Assembly (NCBI GenBank): GCA_023101725.1
Contig: JALJCO010009074.1
Span: 372,001-436,000 of the forward strand
DNA: 64,000 nucleotides
Origin: Atherinomorus stipes
Lineage: Eukaryota; Chordata; Actinopteri; Atheriniformes; Atherinidae
Reading direction: 5' to 3'
Of the stretch, positions 47,330 through 58,009 are shown piece by piece. The notes below the pieces were generated by a model that saw only the letters and a list, made by a program, of their open reading frames with translations, ran no database searches and was not told the origin of the DNA. A program made the position numbers and the translations under genes. Numbering within the stretch: the stretch's first letter is position 1; the number at the start of each line of letters is the position of its first letter.

Positions 47330-47366
47330 TGGCGGCGGTAACGGAAGCGCTATCGAAGGAAAGTAA
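47330..47366 (+). other. Weak candidate first coding exon
   Basis: ATGGCGGCGGTAACGGAAGC begins a frame reading MAAVTEALSKE and ends at a donor-like gaaa|gtaaac. CpG and Ala codons are denser than in the surroundings. No following exon was found, so this may be chance. Confidence 0.2.
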
Positions 47367-47737
47367 ACCTTAAGCTGACGGCTGGGGGCACCAGTTCAAA
47401 TATTTGTGTTATAACACGCCAAAGCCAATTCAACTATAAGTATTATCAAATGGCATTTTGATACGGGTTTGTTTGATACCTTACAAATCTGCCATTTTCA
47501 AAGCTAACGCTGTTTAAGCTAGCCAGAGACACATCCTTGCAAAATAGACGTAAGTCTGTAAAATAGCTTTTTTGTCCCATTAACATCCACAAATGCAAGT
47601 ATATTACTTACCGTTTCAAGAAATGATAATGTAGGTCATCCTTTCCTTAAGAAAAATCGTGTTTCAGCCAACTTCAGGGAACGTCGCTGATGAGAACCGC
47701 GGCAATGCGACGTAATGGCGGCTGAATCGAAACTTAA

Positions 47738-49129
47738 AGGAGCTGTATCATGCTTTTCAAATGTTCCAAAAGTCAAATATAGGCATTTATAAGCTAGATA
47801 TGTTCCCATCGTTACTATAGAAACTAATTTGGTGTTAAATATTAGTTTTTCGATGCATCTAATTTCCAACACGGAAGTAAGATGGCTGACTGTACTGAAC
47901 CGCGGAGCTCTCGACCAATTGCAGCATGTTTTACGCCCATTTCATGACGTCGCCCCGGAAGAGACACTTATTCTGAAGGGTCACAGAATTGTCTGTAGCA
48001 CCGGCACCGGCAGCTCCCATGTGGATGTTAGTAGTAAACATTGATGGATAATTACTCCGATCGACGGGATAAAACAGAGCAGCCTGTTATGGAGCTGTAT
48101 GCGCTCGACCCAGAGTCTGATATGGAGTTTGAAGTATACGCAGTACCACAGAAGTACCACAGAGACCCCTGACAAGCAAGTAATTTAGCGAACAAATCAT
48201 AGGCTAACAGTTAGCGCTGAGCTAAGCAGCACTCACATGGATCTTGTAAACATTGATGGATAATCGGACTCCGATCGACGGGATCAAACGGAGCAGCCTG
48301 TTATGGAGCTGTATGCGCTCGACCCAGAGTCTGATATGGAGTTTGAAGTACACGCTGTACCACAGAAGTACCACAGAGACCCCTGACAAGTAAGTAAATT
48401 AGCGAACAAATCATAGGCTAACAGTCAAAATTGAGCTGAGAGATTTGTTGACTTACCAGTGTTGTTGTCTGTCCATGCGCGTTTTTATAGTAGGAACTGC
48501 GTCAGGTTTCAGAAGTAATCCCAGAGAAAAAAACACTTTACTGCCCGAGATTCATGAAGTTGTCAGGAGTGAAGTTCACACACGAAGTTGAGTTTTTTTT
48601 CTGCTCCTGAAGTTAAAATCCAACCACTTCTGGCAAGTCGATTCATCCAGTACAACAAATACACTCCCACGCTGAACATAACCACGCTGAACGTAACTGC
48701 ATTTTTCCCAACTTGCTGTCCTCTAGAGCTTAAAAAAAAAAAAAAAAGAGGAAGAAAATTCTCCTGAACTCTGGATCAAACGTCTGTTAGCTGATGGCTG
48801 CTTGTCTCTGAGGAAATCTTCCTGCAGGTGTTAGTTTCTTCCTCAGAGAGTGTGTATAGGATTCTCTGAGTTTCTGTTCAACAGAGGGCGTCTTGCTACG
48901 ATACTGAGCGTGCGCATTTGGACTTTCGTGATTGGTGCCACGTTCATACGTAACGCGGTGGGTAGTCAGCCGTTTGCAGGGAGGTAGCGCTTGGTTTAAA
49001 TATTCATGTAGATTACTCAAATATGCATGAATGAAGAAAAATAACGATTTAAATCATTTCTTGATGAGGAAATAACACACTGACATGCTGAAAAGCTCTT
49101 AAAAGTCCATTTTTCATGATAGGGCTCCT
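47738..49129. mobile_element. TTAA-flanked element with an internal tandem duplication
   Basis: TTAA at 47734-47737 and 49130-49133. Ends AGGAGCTGTATCATG and, inverted, AGGAGCCCTATCATG. It contains two tandem copies of a roughly 216-bp unit at 48020-48430. TTAA duplication suggests Kolobok or piggyBac ancestry. Confidence 0.82.
48020..48430 (+). repeat. Tandem duplication of a coding-like unit
   Basis: Both units share gttatggagctgtatgcgct and agagtctgatatggagtttg. In unit 1 an ATG at 48043 opens 42 codons ending VPQKYHRDP and TGA; the core reads MELYALDPESDMEFEVYAV. Unit 2 has a 2-nt insertion after the ATG that shifts the frame, but its core is intact and it gains a strong donor (caa|gtaagt). 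The protein family is not recognised. Confidence 0.6.
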
Positions 49130-49133
49130 TTAA

Positions 49134-49800
49134 CAGCACTGAGAAATGGGTGACGTCACATGGTCACGTGATATGAAACCATCGCTCTAAAGTAAATTTT
49201 TACTTCGGGATCAAGCGTTTCTATTAATTTTTTCCATGGGAAGTGATTTTTAATCTTGGGCAAAGTAAAATAAACAGTTTCAAAGCACAAATTCTGAGTT
49301 TCTATAATACCAGGGTAAAATTTCAATTTGACTTAATGACACGAATGATTCACTTTTATCAGTGTAGAAAAGGAAGGCACAGTATCAGTGAATCCACCTG
49401 TAGTCCAGCTAGACCACCTCGTATGTTGGCTTTTTATTCTTCATATAAATTAGTGCTGAGATATTAGATATTTCAGTGAAACGTTTTTTCAGTCAAATAT
49501 ATTGGCGTATTGAAAGTTAAATATTTCAACACACTAATGCTGCTGTAATTCTGTTTTTGGTTTGTAGTACTACCAGCAGCCGAGAGTAGTTGCTCTGTGT
49601 GATGGTAAAGAGTGAAGTCCTTGATCATCTACTTTCTTTGTCATATCTGTACTTTTTCACACCCCTGAGTGTCACAGTTTCAGAAATATTGGGAGCATAA
49701 CTACACCTGACATGTTGTTCTAAAGAAATTACACTTGAAGAAAGCACTTGATTCCCCCTGATGGACTCAATTTGAATTTTAACTCTCTTTCAATTTGATA
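49134..49800. other. AT-rich sequence, nothing recognised
   Basis: No supported coding segment or bounded repeat. Confidence 0.4.
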
Positions 49801-49811
49801 TTCCTCCTACA

Positions 49812-50028
49812 ACGGGCTTTATGCACAGCTCAACAACTTCCTGAACTTTAGCCAGCTTATTTGTTGACTGTCTTTCATTACTGGACAAACTGATTAATCC
49901 AGGTGTGTCTGACCGTTCCTGTCATGGTTCGCATACCTTTTTAATCAGTTTGTCCAGTCATGAAAGACAGAAAATAAAGGAGCTGGCTTGAGTTTAGGAA
50001 GTAGTGGAGTTGTCCATAAAGCCCATTT
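49812..50028. mobile_element. Short foldback family, copy 2
   Basis: Left acgggctttatgcacagctc, right gtggagttgtccataaagcc; inner ctggacaaactgattaatcc answers ttaatcagtttgtccag. Confidence 0.8.
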
Positions 50029-50224
50029 AGCTGCAAAACAATGTTTCTTCACTTGTCAGTCTGCTATATGTTGCTAAACAGAACAAACAGTGGAATCTGT
50101 CAAAGAATACATAAACCACCAAACACAACAGTGAATATGAACAAGTTGCAAAGCAAAACAAGAGGTGCTTTTCTTTATTCCTGCTTGGACCTCTTGCCTC
50201 TCCTTAGAGGAAGAGGAAGGGGAA

Positions 50225-50350
50225 GGGACAACTAAAGATAAGACGACTGTCTTTTACTGGCTGAAGTGAGCGCACAGTAAAAGGTAGGATGCAACATGGA
50301 TGCTAGTTCAGCCGTCAACAGGGAAAATTGCTAAAAGTTCTGTAGTGGGC
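50225..50350 (-). repeat. Dispersed repeat shared with 13745-13860
   Basis: gactgtcttttactgg and gcaacatggatgctagttca are the reverse complement of the intron 5 copy. It ends gtagtgggcctttaaat, a TTAA-type end. Confidence 0.6.
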
Positions 50351-50359
50351 CTTTAAATT

Positions 50360-51375
50360 GCTCAGCTTTTATATTAAATATGGAGTTACATGAACATTTT
50401 TCTATCAGGTGATATAACTTCAAGTACTAAGAAAGCAATCATATTTAAAAAAAAATGTTTAAAAATGGACAACACTTATGAGGAAAACAGAAGTTTTAAA
50501 TATGAATTTATAAAAGGCAGCTACATGTACAGACTTCTGTCACTTTTGACTGTGAGATTGACATTTTGATGGAAGAGGGGAAGGTGAATACTTCCATTTT
50601 CTGCAACACCGCCTCACGTTACTAAAAACCACACACAGCTCATTTCAGTGCGAGCACCAGCAGGACTTAATCAAAAACTGTGACCAGGGTTGCAGCAGAG
50701 AACAGTGAAGATACTTCTGCAGCTACAGCTGCTGGTAATCTATTATACTGAAGATTTATGGTGTTAAATAGAGAGATGAAGTACATCTTTTTAAACTTTT
50801 ATTAATGGGCTGTAGTACTGTATTTGTTTTTACTGTAGGTGAAGCAGCATCTGTATTATTTACAATATTTTCCCGTCATTGTAAATTTCTAAATGATTAC
50901 AATAATAATTTTGCCTAAACTTAATGCTTCATAAAGTACTCTCAGCTGACGTTTTTGTTAGAATGTTCTCTATGGTCCATCAGGAGGTGATAGTTTTATG
51001 TGAACTTGTTTGGTTTAGTCACTGTTCATGCAGACGTTTTGCTCTTTTGAGCAGTTTTCAGAGGTGGTAAGTAAGTTCAGGATTTGACCTTTACGTAGCA
51101 CAGGATGTATAAGTCATTGGAGGTCTTAACACTCTTAAAACAAACTGACTAGGTGACACTGGCATACGAGCAAATTAATGGGGTGGATAGCTGCCTGTGC
51201 ATGTAACTGCCTGGCTCACAAAGGTTAATAGCCCTCTTTAGAGCTGACAGAGGAGAAACCCCAGCGGTGGGGCTGTAACTCTACCTTCAGTCTGTTCATG
51301 TTTTTATTTTCTGTTTTTTTTTTCCTTTTAAATCCTTGAAACTTTGACAAAAGAATAAACTGAATCCATTGTTCA
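50360..51375. other. Sequence without a recognised gene
   Basis: A possible exon end is gctacagctgctg|gtaatc near 50733, but there is no supporting frame. Otherwise AT-rich. Confidence 0.35.
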
Positions 51376-51387
51376 AATTTGATCCTG

Positions 51388-51590
51388 AACACAGAAATTC
51401 ACTCTTATAAACGGAAATTAAATCAACCTCCAAAAATCAGTTTTTGTGTTTTGGTGCAAGGGGTTAAACTGTGGAATAGTGGAATAGGAGAGGAACTGAA
51501 GAAATGTCCAAGTATCCATCTTTTTAGAAAGAGATTCAGAGAAATTATTTTTGGAAGATATAGGAAAATAAGAGGGGGGAATATTTTGCA
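51388..51590 (+). pseudogene. Non-LTR retrotransposon reverse-transcriptase C-terminal fragment
   Basis: The frame reads HSYKRKLNQPP, then QGVKLWNSGIGEELKKCPS and LFRKRFREIIFGRYRK. The GVKLWNS...LFKK pattern is typical of the extreme C-terminus of ORF2 in several vertebrate non-LTR elements. The rest of ORF2 is absent upstream, as in 5'-truncated LINE copies. Downstream A/T-rich DNA may be its 3' UTR, split by a foldback insertion. Confidence 0.7.
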
Positions 51591-51596
51591 TTTAAA

Positions 51597-51775
51597 TGGG
51601 CTGTATGCACGACTCCACTACTTCCTGAGCTTATGGCTGCTTTGTTTCCTGTCTTTCATTACTGGATGAACTGATTAGTCCAGGTGTGTCTGATCTCAGT
51701 AACTGGCCAGACACACCTGGATTAATCAGTTCGTCCAGTTATGAAAGACAGGAAACAAAGAAGCTACCTTAAGTT
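51597..51775. mobile_element. Short foldback family, copy 3
   Basis: Left gggctgtatgcacgactcca; inner tccaggtgtgtctgatctca answers agacacacctggattaatca, and gtctttcattactggatgaa answers ccagttatgaaagacaggaa. The right outer end is degraded. It is inserted just after the LINE fragment. Confidence 0.75.
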
Positions 51776-51799
51776 GTAATATTCACTTAGTACCACAAT

Positions 51800-51850
51800 T
51801 TAAAGATAAAGATAAAGATACTTTATTGATCCCCGAGGGAGTTTTCCACT
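51800..51850 (+). repeat. LINE-tail-like sequence
   Basis: aaagataaagatactttatt followed by gatccccgagggag is a frequent 3'-tail sequence of fish non-LTR copies. Confidence 0.55.
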
Positions 51851-52005
51851 GATTTTCCAACAACCAGGAATACAACAGTCCTTCCAGATTTGTTCCATGT
51901 TGTTAAGAAATAAAGTCTGATTGTCATCTGTTCTAATTACACATGTACAGAAACGCCACCGTGGCAATGGCGGACGGTCTAGTTGTGACGTTCGGCCGGA
52001 TTAGT

Positions 52006-52251
52006 CTAAAGAACAGGACCGTTTTTCTCCTCACCTCTCTCTGCTATTTCTAACTCCATCTGATTTTGTTCGTCTTCTCTGTATTCTGGTTTATAAAGGT
52101 ATCCCTTTGGTGTTGTGTGAAACGAAATATCATCATCATCATCACTTGTGCCGTAGTCAGACACGATATATAGCTTGCTCCACAGTAGACAGTGACAGAC
52201 GATAGAAACAGCGGCTAGAAACGCAGCAGCAGTTGTCAGGCAGCAGCGCAT
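52006..52251 (-). pseudogene. First-exon-like frame of an unidentified element protein
   Basis: The 81-codon minus-strand frame starts MRCCLTTAAAFLAAV and later reads DDDDDISFHTTPKGYLYKPE, then MELEIAERGEE. The acidic run followed by Y.YxPEY is reminiscent of N-terminal parts of proteins with a P2X7-C-like domain that are numerous in fish genomes; that link is tentative. A TTAA-type end (ttaaagggatagttcagata, minus strand) lies about 250 bp upstream near 52501. Confidence 0.35.
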
Positions 52252-52726
52252 GAGCGATTGTGGGGTCCTAATTTTTGTGGGTAAGTGATTTTATGGTTCA
52301 GTATTATCCCCCTATCGAACCCATATTGATTTGTGAAGCGAAACACATACTTTCATGACCCTATAGCCGGAACTATTTGTTTTAACACTGAAAACCGGAC
52401 AAATCTCAGCTCACGAGACAAAGTTGCAGCCTGGTTAATGTTGATGTACTAACATTGCTGGTGAGGAAATCATGCAGCTTCATGTCAAAATATCTGAACT
52501 ATCCCTTTAAATTTATGAAAGTATTGTCTAAAAGGAAGTTGGAATCAAAAAATGTTTGGAAATTAGAAATACTTTAAGAGAGGAAGTGGTAATTAATAAG
52601 TTTTAAACTTCATCCCATTACTTGTCAAGCAACTGTGAACTTTTATGTTTGACGTCTATAAGTTGTGCATTTTGTTTATTTCTGTATGCTCAAAATGCTC
52701 AAAATAAACCAAACTGAAAGTGAAAC

Positions 52727-53226
52727 TAGTGTTGTAGTCAAGACCACACCAACCGAGACCAAGACATTTCCGAGACCAGGGAGTACCGAGACCAAGACAA
52801 GGTCAAGACATTTAGAGGTCGAAACCGAGACAAGACCAAGACTTTCACAGACCGAGACCGAGACGAGACCAAGACCTTTACGGACCGAGACCAAACCGAG
52901 ACCAAGGACACAAATATCAAAGAAAAATCATAACAAAACATCAAAATGTGAGGGTTTTTTAAAGTTAACTTTTAAACAAATATGACAACAAAAATTAATC
53001 GTTGTTCTGTTGTTTTGAAAGCAGCACTATGAATTAAATAAACTATAAACTCATAAATTTTGGCAAACATCAATTTTAACTATTGCCAAGTTGGGAGAAA
53101 TCTCTTCTTATTTTCTGTCATTTGGTCTCTTTTTAATCTCAGTGTCTGTTTGACAACAGTATAAGTAGCCTACTCCAATATGTAGGCCTATATAAGTTCT
53201 GCATATCATCTGAAATTTCTGTAGTG

Positions 53227-53257
<31 letters not shown>

Positions 53258-54301
53258 ACTCACAATGTTGAAAAGTTTTACAAAGAACTATTTTGTTTAG
53301 TAATGAGACAGTTTGCACAAACATGAAATGATTTAATCACTACTAAAAAAAAGTTTATAATCAAACAAAATTCAGATTCACAACGAACCTGAAGTAAACA
53401 CGCACGCTGCATGAGGTGAGAACCATGTAGACTCAATCACAAATGCGCAAACAGGGAGTTTGTTCAGTAAATAAAAAACTCTACATTAACCTGGAGACAA
53501 TAATGACCCTGCTAAGCATCACTGTTGCAGGTAAGATGTTTTTAATGATCTTTGATGTGAAATAATTACTCTGCATACCTGAAGTCTGAAAAAATAACGG
53601 GGATTTGCTGTGTGGATGATCGATCTCTGATCAGTGACTGAACAGCTGATGATGCGCTGCATTGCGCCTTGGCAGGCGGAAGAAGTAGTTCAAACCTATT
53701 TGTACGATTTAGTTTGTTTTCACGGTGTTCATCGGTGATAATAAATGTGAAATCAGATTTAGCTTGAGAATCAGGTCTATAATACAGGTGGTTGTTCGGG
53801 GAAGAATCACTATTTCAGTATCAATCCGCACAGAAATCGTCTTTTCGGGTAAATGCTTTTGAGCTTCATGGTTTTTTGATTAATTTTATTATAAATACTG
53901 AGGTCCTGGTGCAGACCTCGGTATGCTATGGTACGGCAATGGTAGCTACAGTCATGCTTACAAGTTCACACAGCCGCTCTCCTCCTGTCGGCTCGCGCAT
54001 CTCTGCAGGTGTGCGCAGGAGGCGCTTGGTCACAGTGCAGCTGCAGGGAGACGTAACACTACCGATGCTTTTAAGTTGTCATTCGTTGTTTTTAAGAGGC
54101 TCCTTTTCCACTCTTATCAGCAGCTAAGTAATGGACAAAAAGCCGATCAGCAGTGGTCTCGGCCGGTCTCGTTCAAAAATCCCGAGACCGAGACAAGACC
54201 GAGACAAAATGCTGTCGATACCAAGACGAGACCGAGAACCTAAAAAAATGGTCTCGAGACCGGTCTCGAGACCAAGACCGATCTCGAGTACTACAACACT
54301 A
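52727..54301. mobile_element. Non-autonomous hAT element with perfect 8-bp duplication
   Basis: AGTGAAAC at 52719-52726 and 54302-54309. Ends TAGTGTTGTAGTCAAGAC and ...GAGTACTACAACACTA. Both subterminal regions carry dense accgagaccaagac-type words (52741-52905 and 54150-54290), likely protein-binding arrays. 1,575 bp, no transposase frame. Confidence 0.92.
53226..53256. repeat. (ATC)n microsatellite
   Basis: About ten ATC units inside the hAT element. Confidence 0.85.
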
Positions 54302-54309
54302 AGTGAAAC

Positions 54310-55960
54310 CTGATGGTGGAGTCATACAGTTTAAAGCTGAACAGTTTTTCTTTCACTTTTTCTTATCTCCAACATTGTTTTATTTGACTGATTGAAATAA
54401 ATCCAAAAAGAAATGCTTTAAATGATAAACTTTGTGTAATTTTGAACTTTTGATGAAACTACAACGTTCATGTCATAACCTGGTTTACTACACTTACAAG
54501 CAGGTGGGTTTCATTTACAATTTGACTGCCTTTGACAGAGTGCTATGATGGAAAAGACAGCCAAGAAGCATTTTTTCTGTCTTTCAAAAACACTCCTTTT
54601 TCTTTCACAATATTTTTTTTCCTTTCCTCTTCTCTCCATTGCTCCCCTGAGCTCCTCTCCCTCGATGATGGGTAGAACAGCTGAAGGCTGTGTGTATTTT
54701 CACTGTGGTTTAGATTTATCTAGGGAGTAGTGGTTAGGCTGGAGGAGAAGGGAAGACGTGGGAGGAGGGTGTTTAGAGTGTGCAGAGGTTCAGCAGGAAA
54801 TATGAGGGGAGGGAAGGACAAAGAGTTTAAAACAGACAAATAGGGAAGTAGGCGAGTTAGGCATTAAAGCACACATTTTTCACATTACATACCATCTGTA
54901 TGCTAATGAAGAGATAAAGTGCTGCCCCTTGTTTTCATCCTCCAGCCTTTTTTCCTGCAGTTTTATTGATTCTTGTAAAAAAAAAAAAAATGATAAGAAG
55001 AATGAAGCACATAGACACGAGTCCAGTGATTAATCCTTTTAACTGCTTTTTCCTCTTCTAAAAGTTTATGGTTAGAAATTAAGTCAACATTAAACAAGTT
55101 GAAGAATGAGGCAGTTGTATTTTTCAGTAATAACCGGCAAAGCCGCTTGTAAATCTTGGACTTGGCCTCAGATGAAAAGTCCAAGATATATGGTACGTGT
55201 TGATAGTGTTGGAAATATATATTCACTAGAAATTGGCTGTCAAATTTTACAAGCCAGTCCAGCATAAATATACCTCTTTATTTTGCGAGAGAAATTTACA
55301 GAACATTAGTCACCTCTTCAGAAAGTCTTATAAAAATCATCTACTTCTAGTGACAATAAAATGGTATTCTTTAACAGAAGAAAAAAAAAAAAACCCTTCC
55401 AAGATCAATATCTGGAAACCACTGGACAGCCTGGGAGTCCCTCCTGTGCAGTTTGACCTGTTCAGCTGGAGGTGAGTGAACTTCAAGATTTTCCACCAAC
55501 AGAGAAACCAAATTCCTCCTCTCCTCCATGAAAGAGAAGACAAGAGTCAACACTGGTTTGGCTTTCCTGAGATATGAGCTGCTAAAGGTCAGTGAGGAAA
55601 GTTTTGGTTCCATTTATTTTGGCCCGAGACGCTGGTGCTTTAAGTGAGAGCCATTGATTCTGAATGTTGGACATATGCTCCTCTCAGGGAAATCTGACCC
55701 TCATCAGCATCAGCGACACGTCAAGAACTTGACAAGAATGTGATGCTCGGGTTCAAAGTGTTCTGCTTGTGAAACAGAAGTCCAGCAGTATCCATGCTTA
55801 AAACAGGTTCTGCTTTTTCTTCTTTTTTTGCTTGATTTTTAAGTATTAGCATACGTATGCAACAGGCTCAGTTTTTCCCTACAGAAAGTACTGGTGAATG
55901 TGACACAAGCAATCTTTTCATATAATCATAACTTCTTGTTACTTGGTATCTTAATGCCGT
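54310..55960. other. Sequence without a recognised gene
   Basis: Includes T-rich and GA-rich tracts. A frame near 55390-55475 (KINIWKPLDSLGVPPVQFDL) precedes a donor-like ctggag|gtgagt but has no partner exon, and I do not call it a gene. Confidence 0.35.
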
Positions 55961-55968
55961 TGTTTTAA

Positions 55969-56486
55969 AGGTACAGTGTGTAATAAAATCAAAGGTCAAT
56001 GGCAGAAAAATTTAATATATTATTTGAAACTGTGTTTCTTATGATGTGTAACTGCTTTACTAAAATAGCTGTCATATGTTGATTTTCTTAGAATGAGTCA
56101 TTTATAACTGCTTACTGGGGGTCCACATTGAGGCTGCCATATTTGTGCCACCATTTTTACTACAGTGTCCCTAAATGGACAAAAAAAAAAATGTGTGTTA
56201 AGTGAGAACCCTCTGAACTCTAAACTGCTGTACCAGCTTTGTTTAATGGGAGTTAGAGCACTGTTTGGGATGAGTAATGCCTTAAAAGACATTAAAAGTA
56301 GTTACCCGTATACAGTCATAGTTACACCTGAAACCTCTGGACCCACTCACAGATGAAAGCATCTTTATGTCCGGGAGAATTTTGGCCACTGGTGGCTACC
56401 GTACATTTACAACAGTACTTGGCATATGAAGTCATTACTGTACCCAGTTGTACTACTAGATGTCAGTAATCCTTACACACTGTACA
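55969..56486. mobile_element. TTAA-flanked MITE
   Basis: TTAA at 55965-55968 and 56487-56490; ends AGGTACAGTGTGTAA and, inverted, TGTACAGTGTGTAA. This is a familiar fish MITE end. 518 bp, non-coding. Confidence 0.88.
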
Positions 56487-56494
56487 TTAATGCT

Positions 56495-57290
56495 GGTATA
56501 TGATTTTCCATTGCTTCTTCTCGTACTTACTTACTTAGTCACTTCTTTTAGTAGCTTACAAATAAAAAAAATATTTTGATAGCCATTTTGAGCTCTTGTT
56601 ATGGGGAGTGTTGACCCCAGACAAAAATCCCCCAAATGGCTCAGCTTTATCAACAAAACAAGGTGTTCACTTGTTCTCCATGAAATGGCACAGCATGTAT
56701 CAATATATTTCAAGTTTACTGGAGATTAGGTGTCTCATTTTCCAGCTTTGATGTCTCAGGATAAAACAGAGTAGCCTACCAACTGAATTGCAGTCAACCT
56801 ACATTTTGATATGTGTACTTCTGACATCAATCAGTGAGTTAAATGAAGCGGGGTGGCAGAATTTGTTTGAGAATCTAAAACTGTTTTTGTGAGATCATTT
56901 CTGAGGATCAGCTATAAAGCGACAGCTGAGAAATCACAGTAAATCATAACAACTCCAGCCGTACTAAAGGACACGGATTACTCATCAAAAGAAATGTACT
57001 GGGGTGTGAGCACCACAGGAAAAAAAGAAAGAAAGCTGAAGGAAGTAAATTAACCTTCTTTTGTACAAGTATTGATTGTGCCTTTTTTTTTAAAAAAATC
57101 CTATTTTTGATACAAGATAAATTGAACGAGGATCAACATCAGACTGACTTTTGGGCTGAAAATAGCTCAGAAAAGAGACAGAATGCAAGACGGATGCTGA
57201 ATTACTGTAACCTTTGTTAGGAGTAAAAATCTACTAAAGGTCAGCAGTGAGCTTTAAAATCAAAGACAATAGTAATCATTCTTTTTTTTT
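56495..57290. other. AT-rich sequence, nothing recognised
   Basis: No supported coding segment, bounded repeat or RNA gene. Confidence 0.4.
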
Positions 57291-57476
57291 TTCCTTTGTT
57301 CCGATTGCTGTATTTTTTCTTTATTTATTTAACCTTTTTAATACGGGCAAGTCCCAGTGAGACCTTTGCAAGGGAAACTTGTTTATCTAACATACATAAC
57401 TTTAGATGGTGGAAAGAAAGAACCCAAAGAGAAGATGAAAACTTTACCCAGAAGACCACTGTTCAAACCTTTACCT

Positions 57477-57478
57477 TC

Positions 57479-57526
<48 letters not shown>

Positions 57527-57528
57527 CT
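57477..57528. repeat. (TA)n microsatellite
   Basis: Two TA runs separated by a single phase shift; a palindrome by nature. Confidence 0.9.
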
Positions 57529-57529
57529 G

Positions 57530-57775
57530 TACAGCCATGGAAAAAATTACAGTAAGAGACCAACTTTGTCATCAAAAATAATGGTTATGCAATCGCGTAC
57601 CAACTTTGCTGTGACTAAAAGAGACAGAAAAGAAAACATAGAACGCATAAAAGCACCGTTTTTGGCAGTACAATGCCATAGCTATTCATGTAAGAACTTA
57701 ATAACCAAAATCACTTATCCAAAAAAGCATGGAAAATGGCTAAATATCAGTTCTTAAAATAAACTCTTATGAGCT
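57530..57775 (+). repeat. 5' fragment of a Tc1-like element
   Basis: tacagccatggaaaaaatta then gagaccaac resembles the terminal sequence of some fish Tc1 elements. The opposite end is not found, so only a fragment remains. Confidence 0.4.
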
Positions 57776-57808
57776 TCTTCCTTTTTTTATGAGCTTCTTC
57801 CTTTTTAT

Positions 57809-57836
57809 ACGAGGGTGGTATGTATACCACCCTCGT
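57809..57836. terminator. Perfect 13-bp hairpin followed by a T run
   Basis: acgagggtggtat and ataccaccctcgt with a 2-nt loop, followed by tttttt. The shape recalls a bacterial terminator, but in this genome it is better read as a small palindromic repeat; a function is not implied. Confidence 0.4.
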
Positions 57837-57925
57837 TTTTTCATATTAATTGGCCATTTTAATGCGTGGTACTGCTAAAAGTACATTTGTCTGACAAACA
57901 TATAACAAAAAAAAAAAAGAAAAAA

Positions 57926-57927
<2 letters not shown>

Positions 57928-57959
<32 letters not shown>

Positions 57960-58005
57960 GTGCAACAATACAAGAAATTCACGGTACTTTTGGGTCACGG
58001 ATCGA
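57928..58005. repeat. (TA)n run and hAT-end fragment
   Basis: (TA)n followed by ggggtgcaacaatacaagaa, which resembles the end of a common fish hAT family; the remainder of that element is absent. Confidence 0.4.
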
Positions 58006-58009
58006 TATT

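Noticed and set aside
57296..57757. 153-codon open frame on the + strand
   Set aside because: It runs through a (TA)n microsatellite (Ile-Tyr repeats) and a Tc1 fragment.
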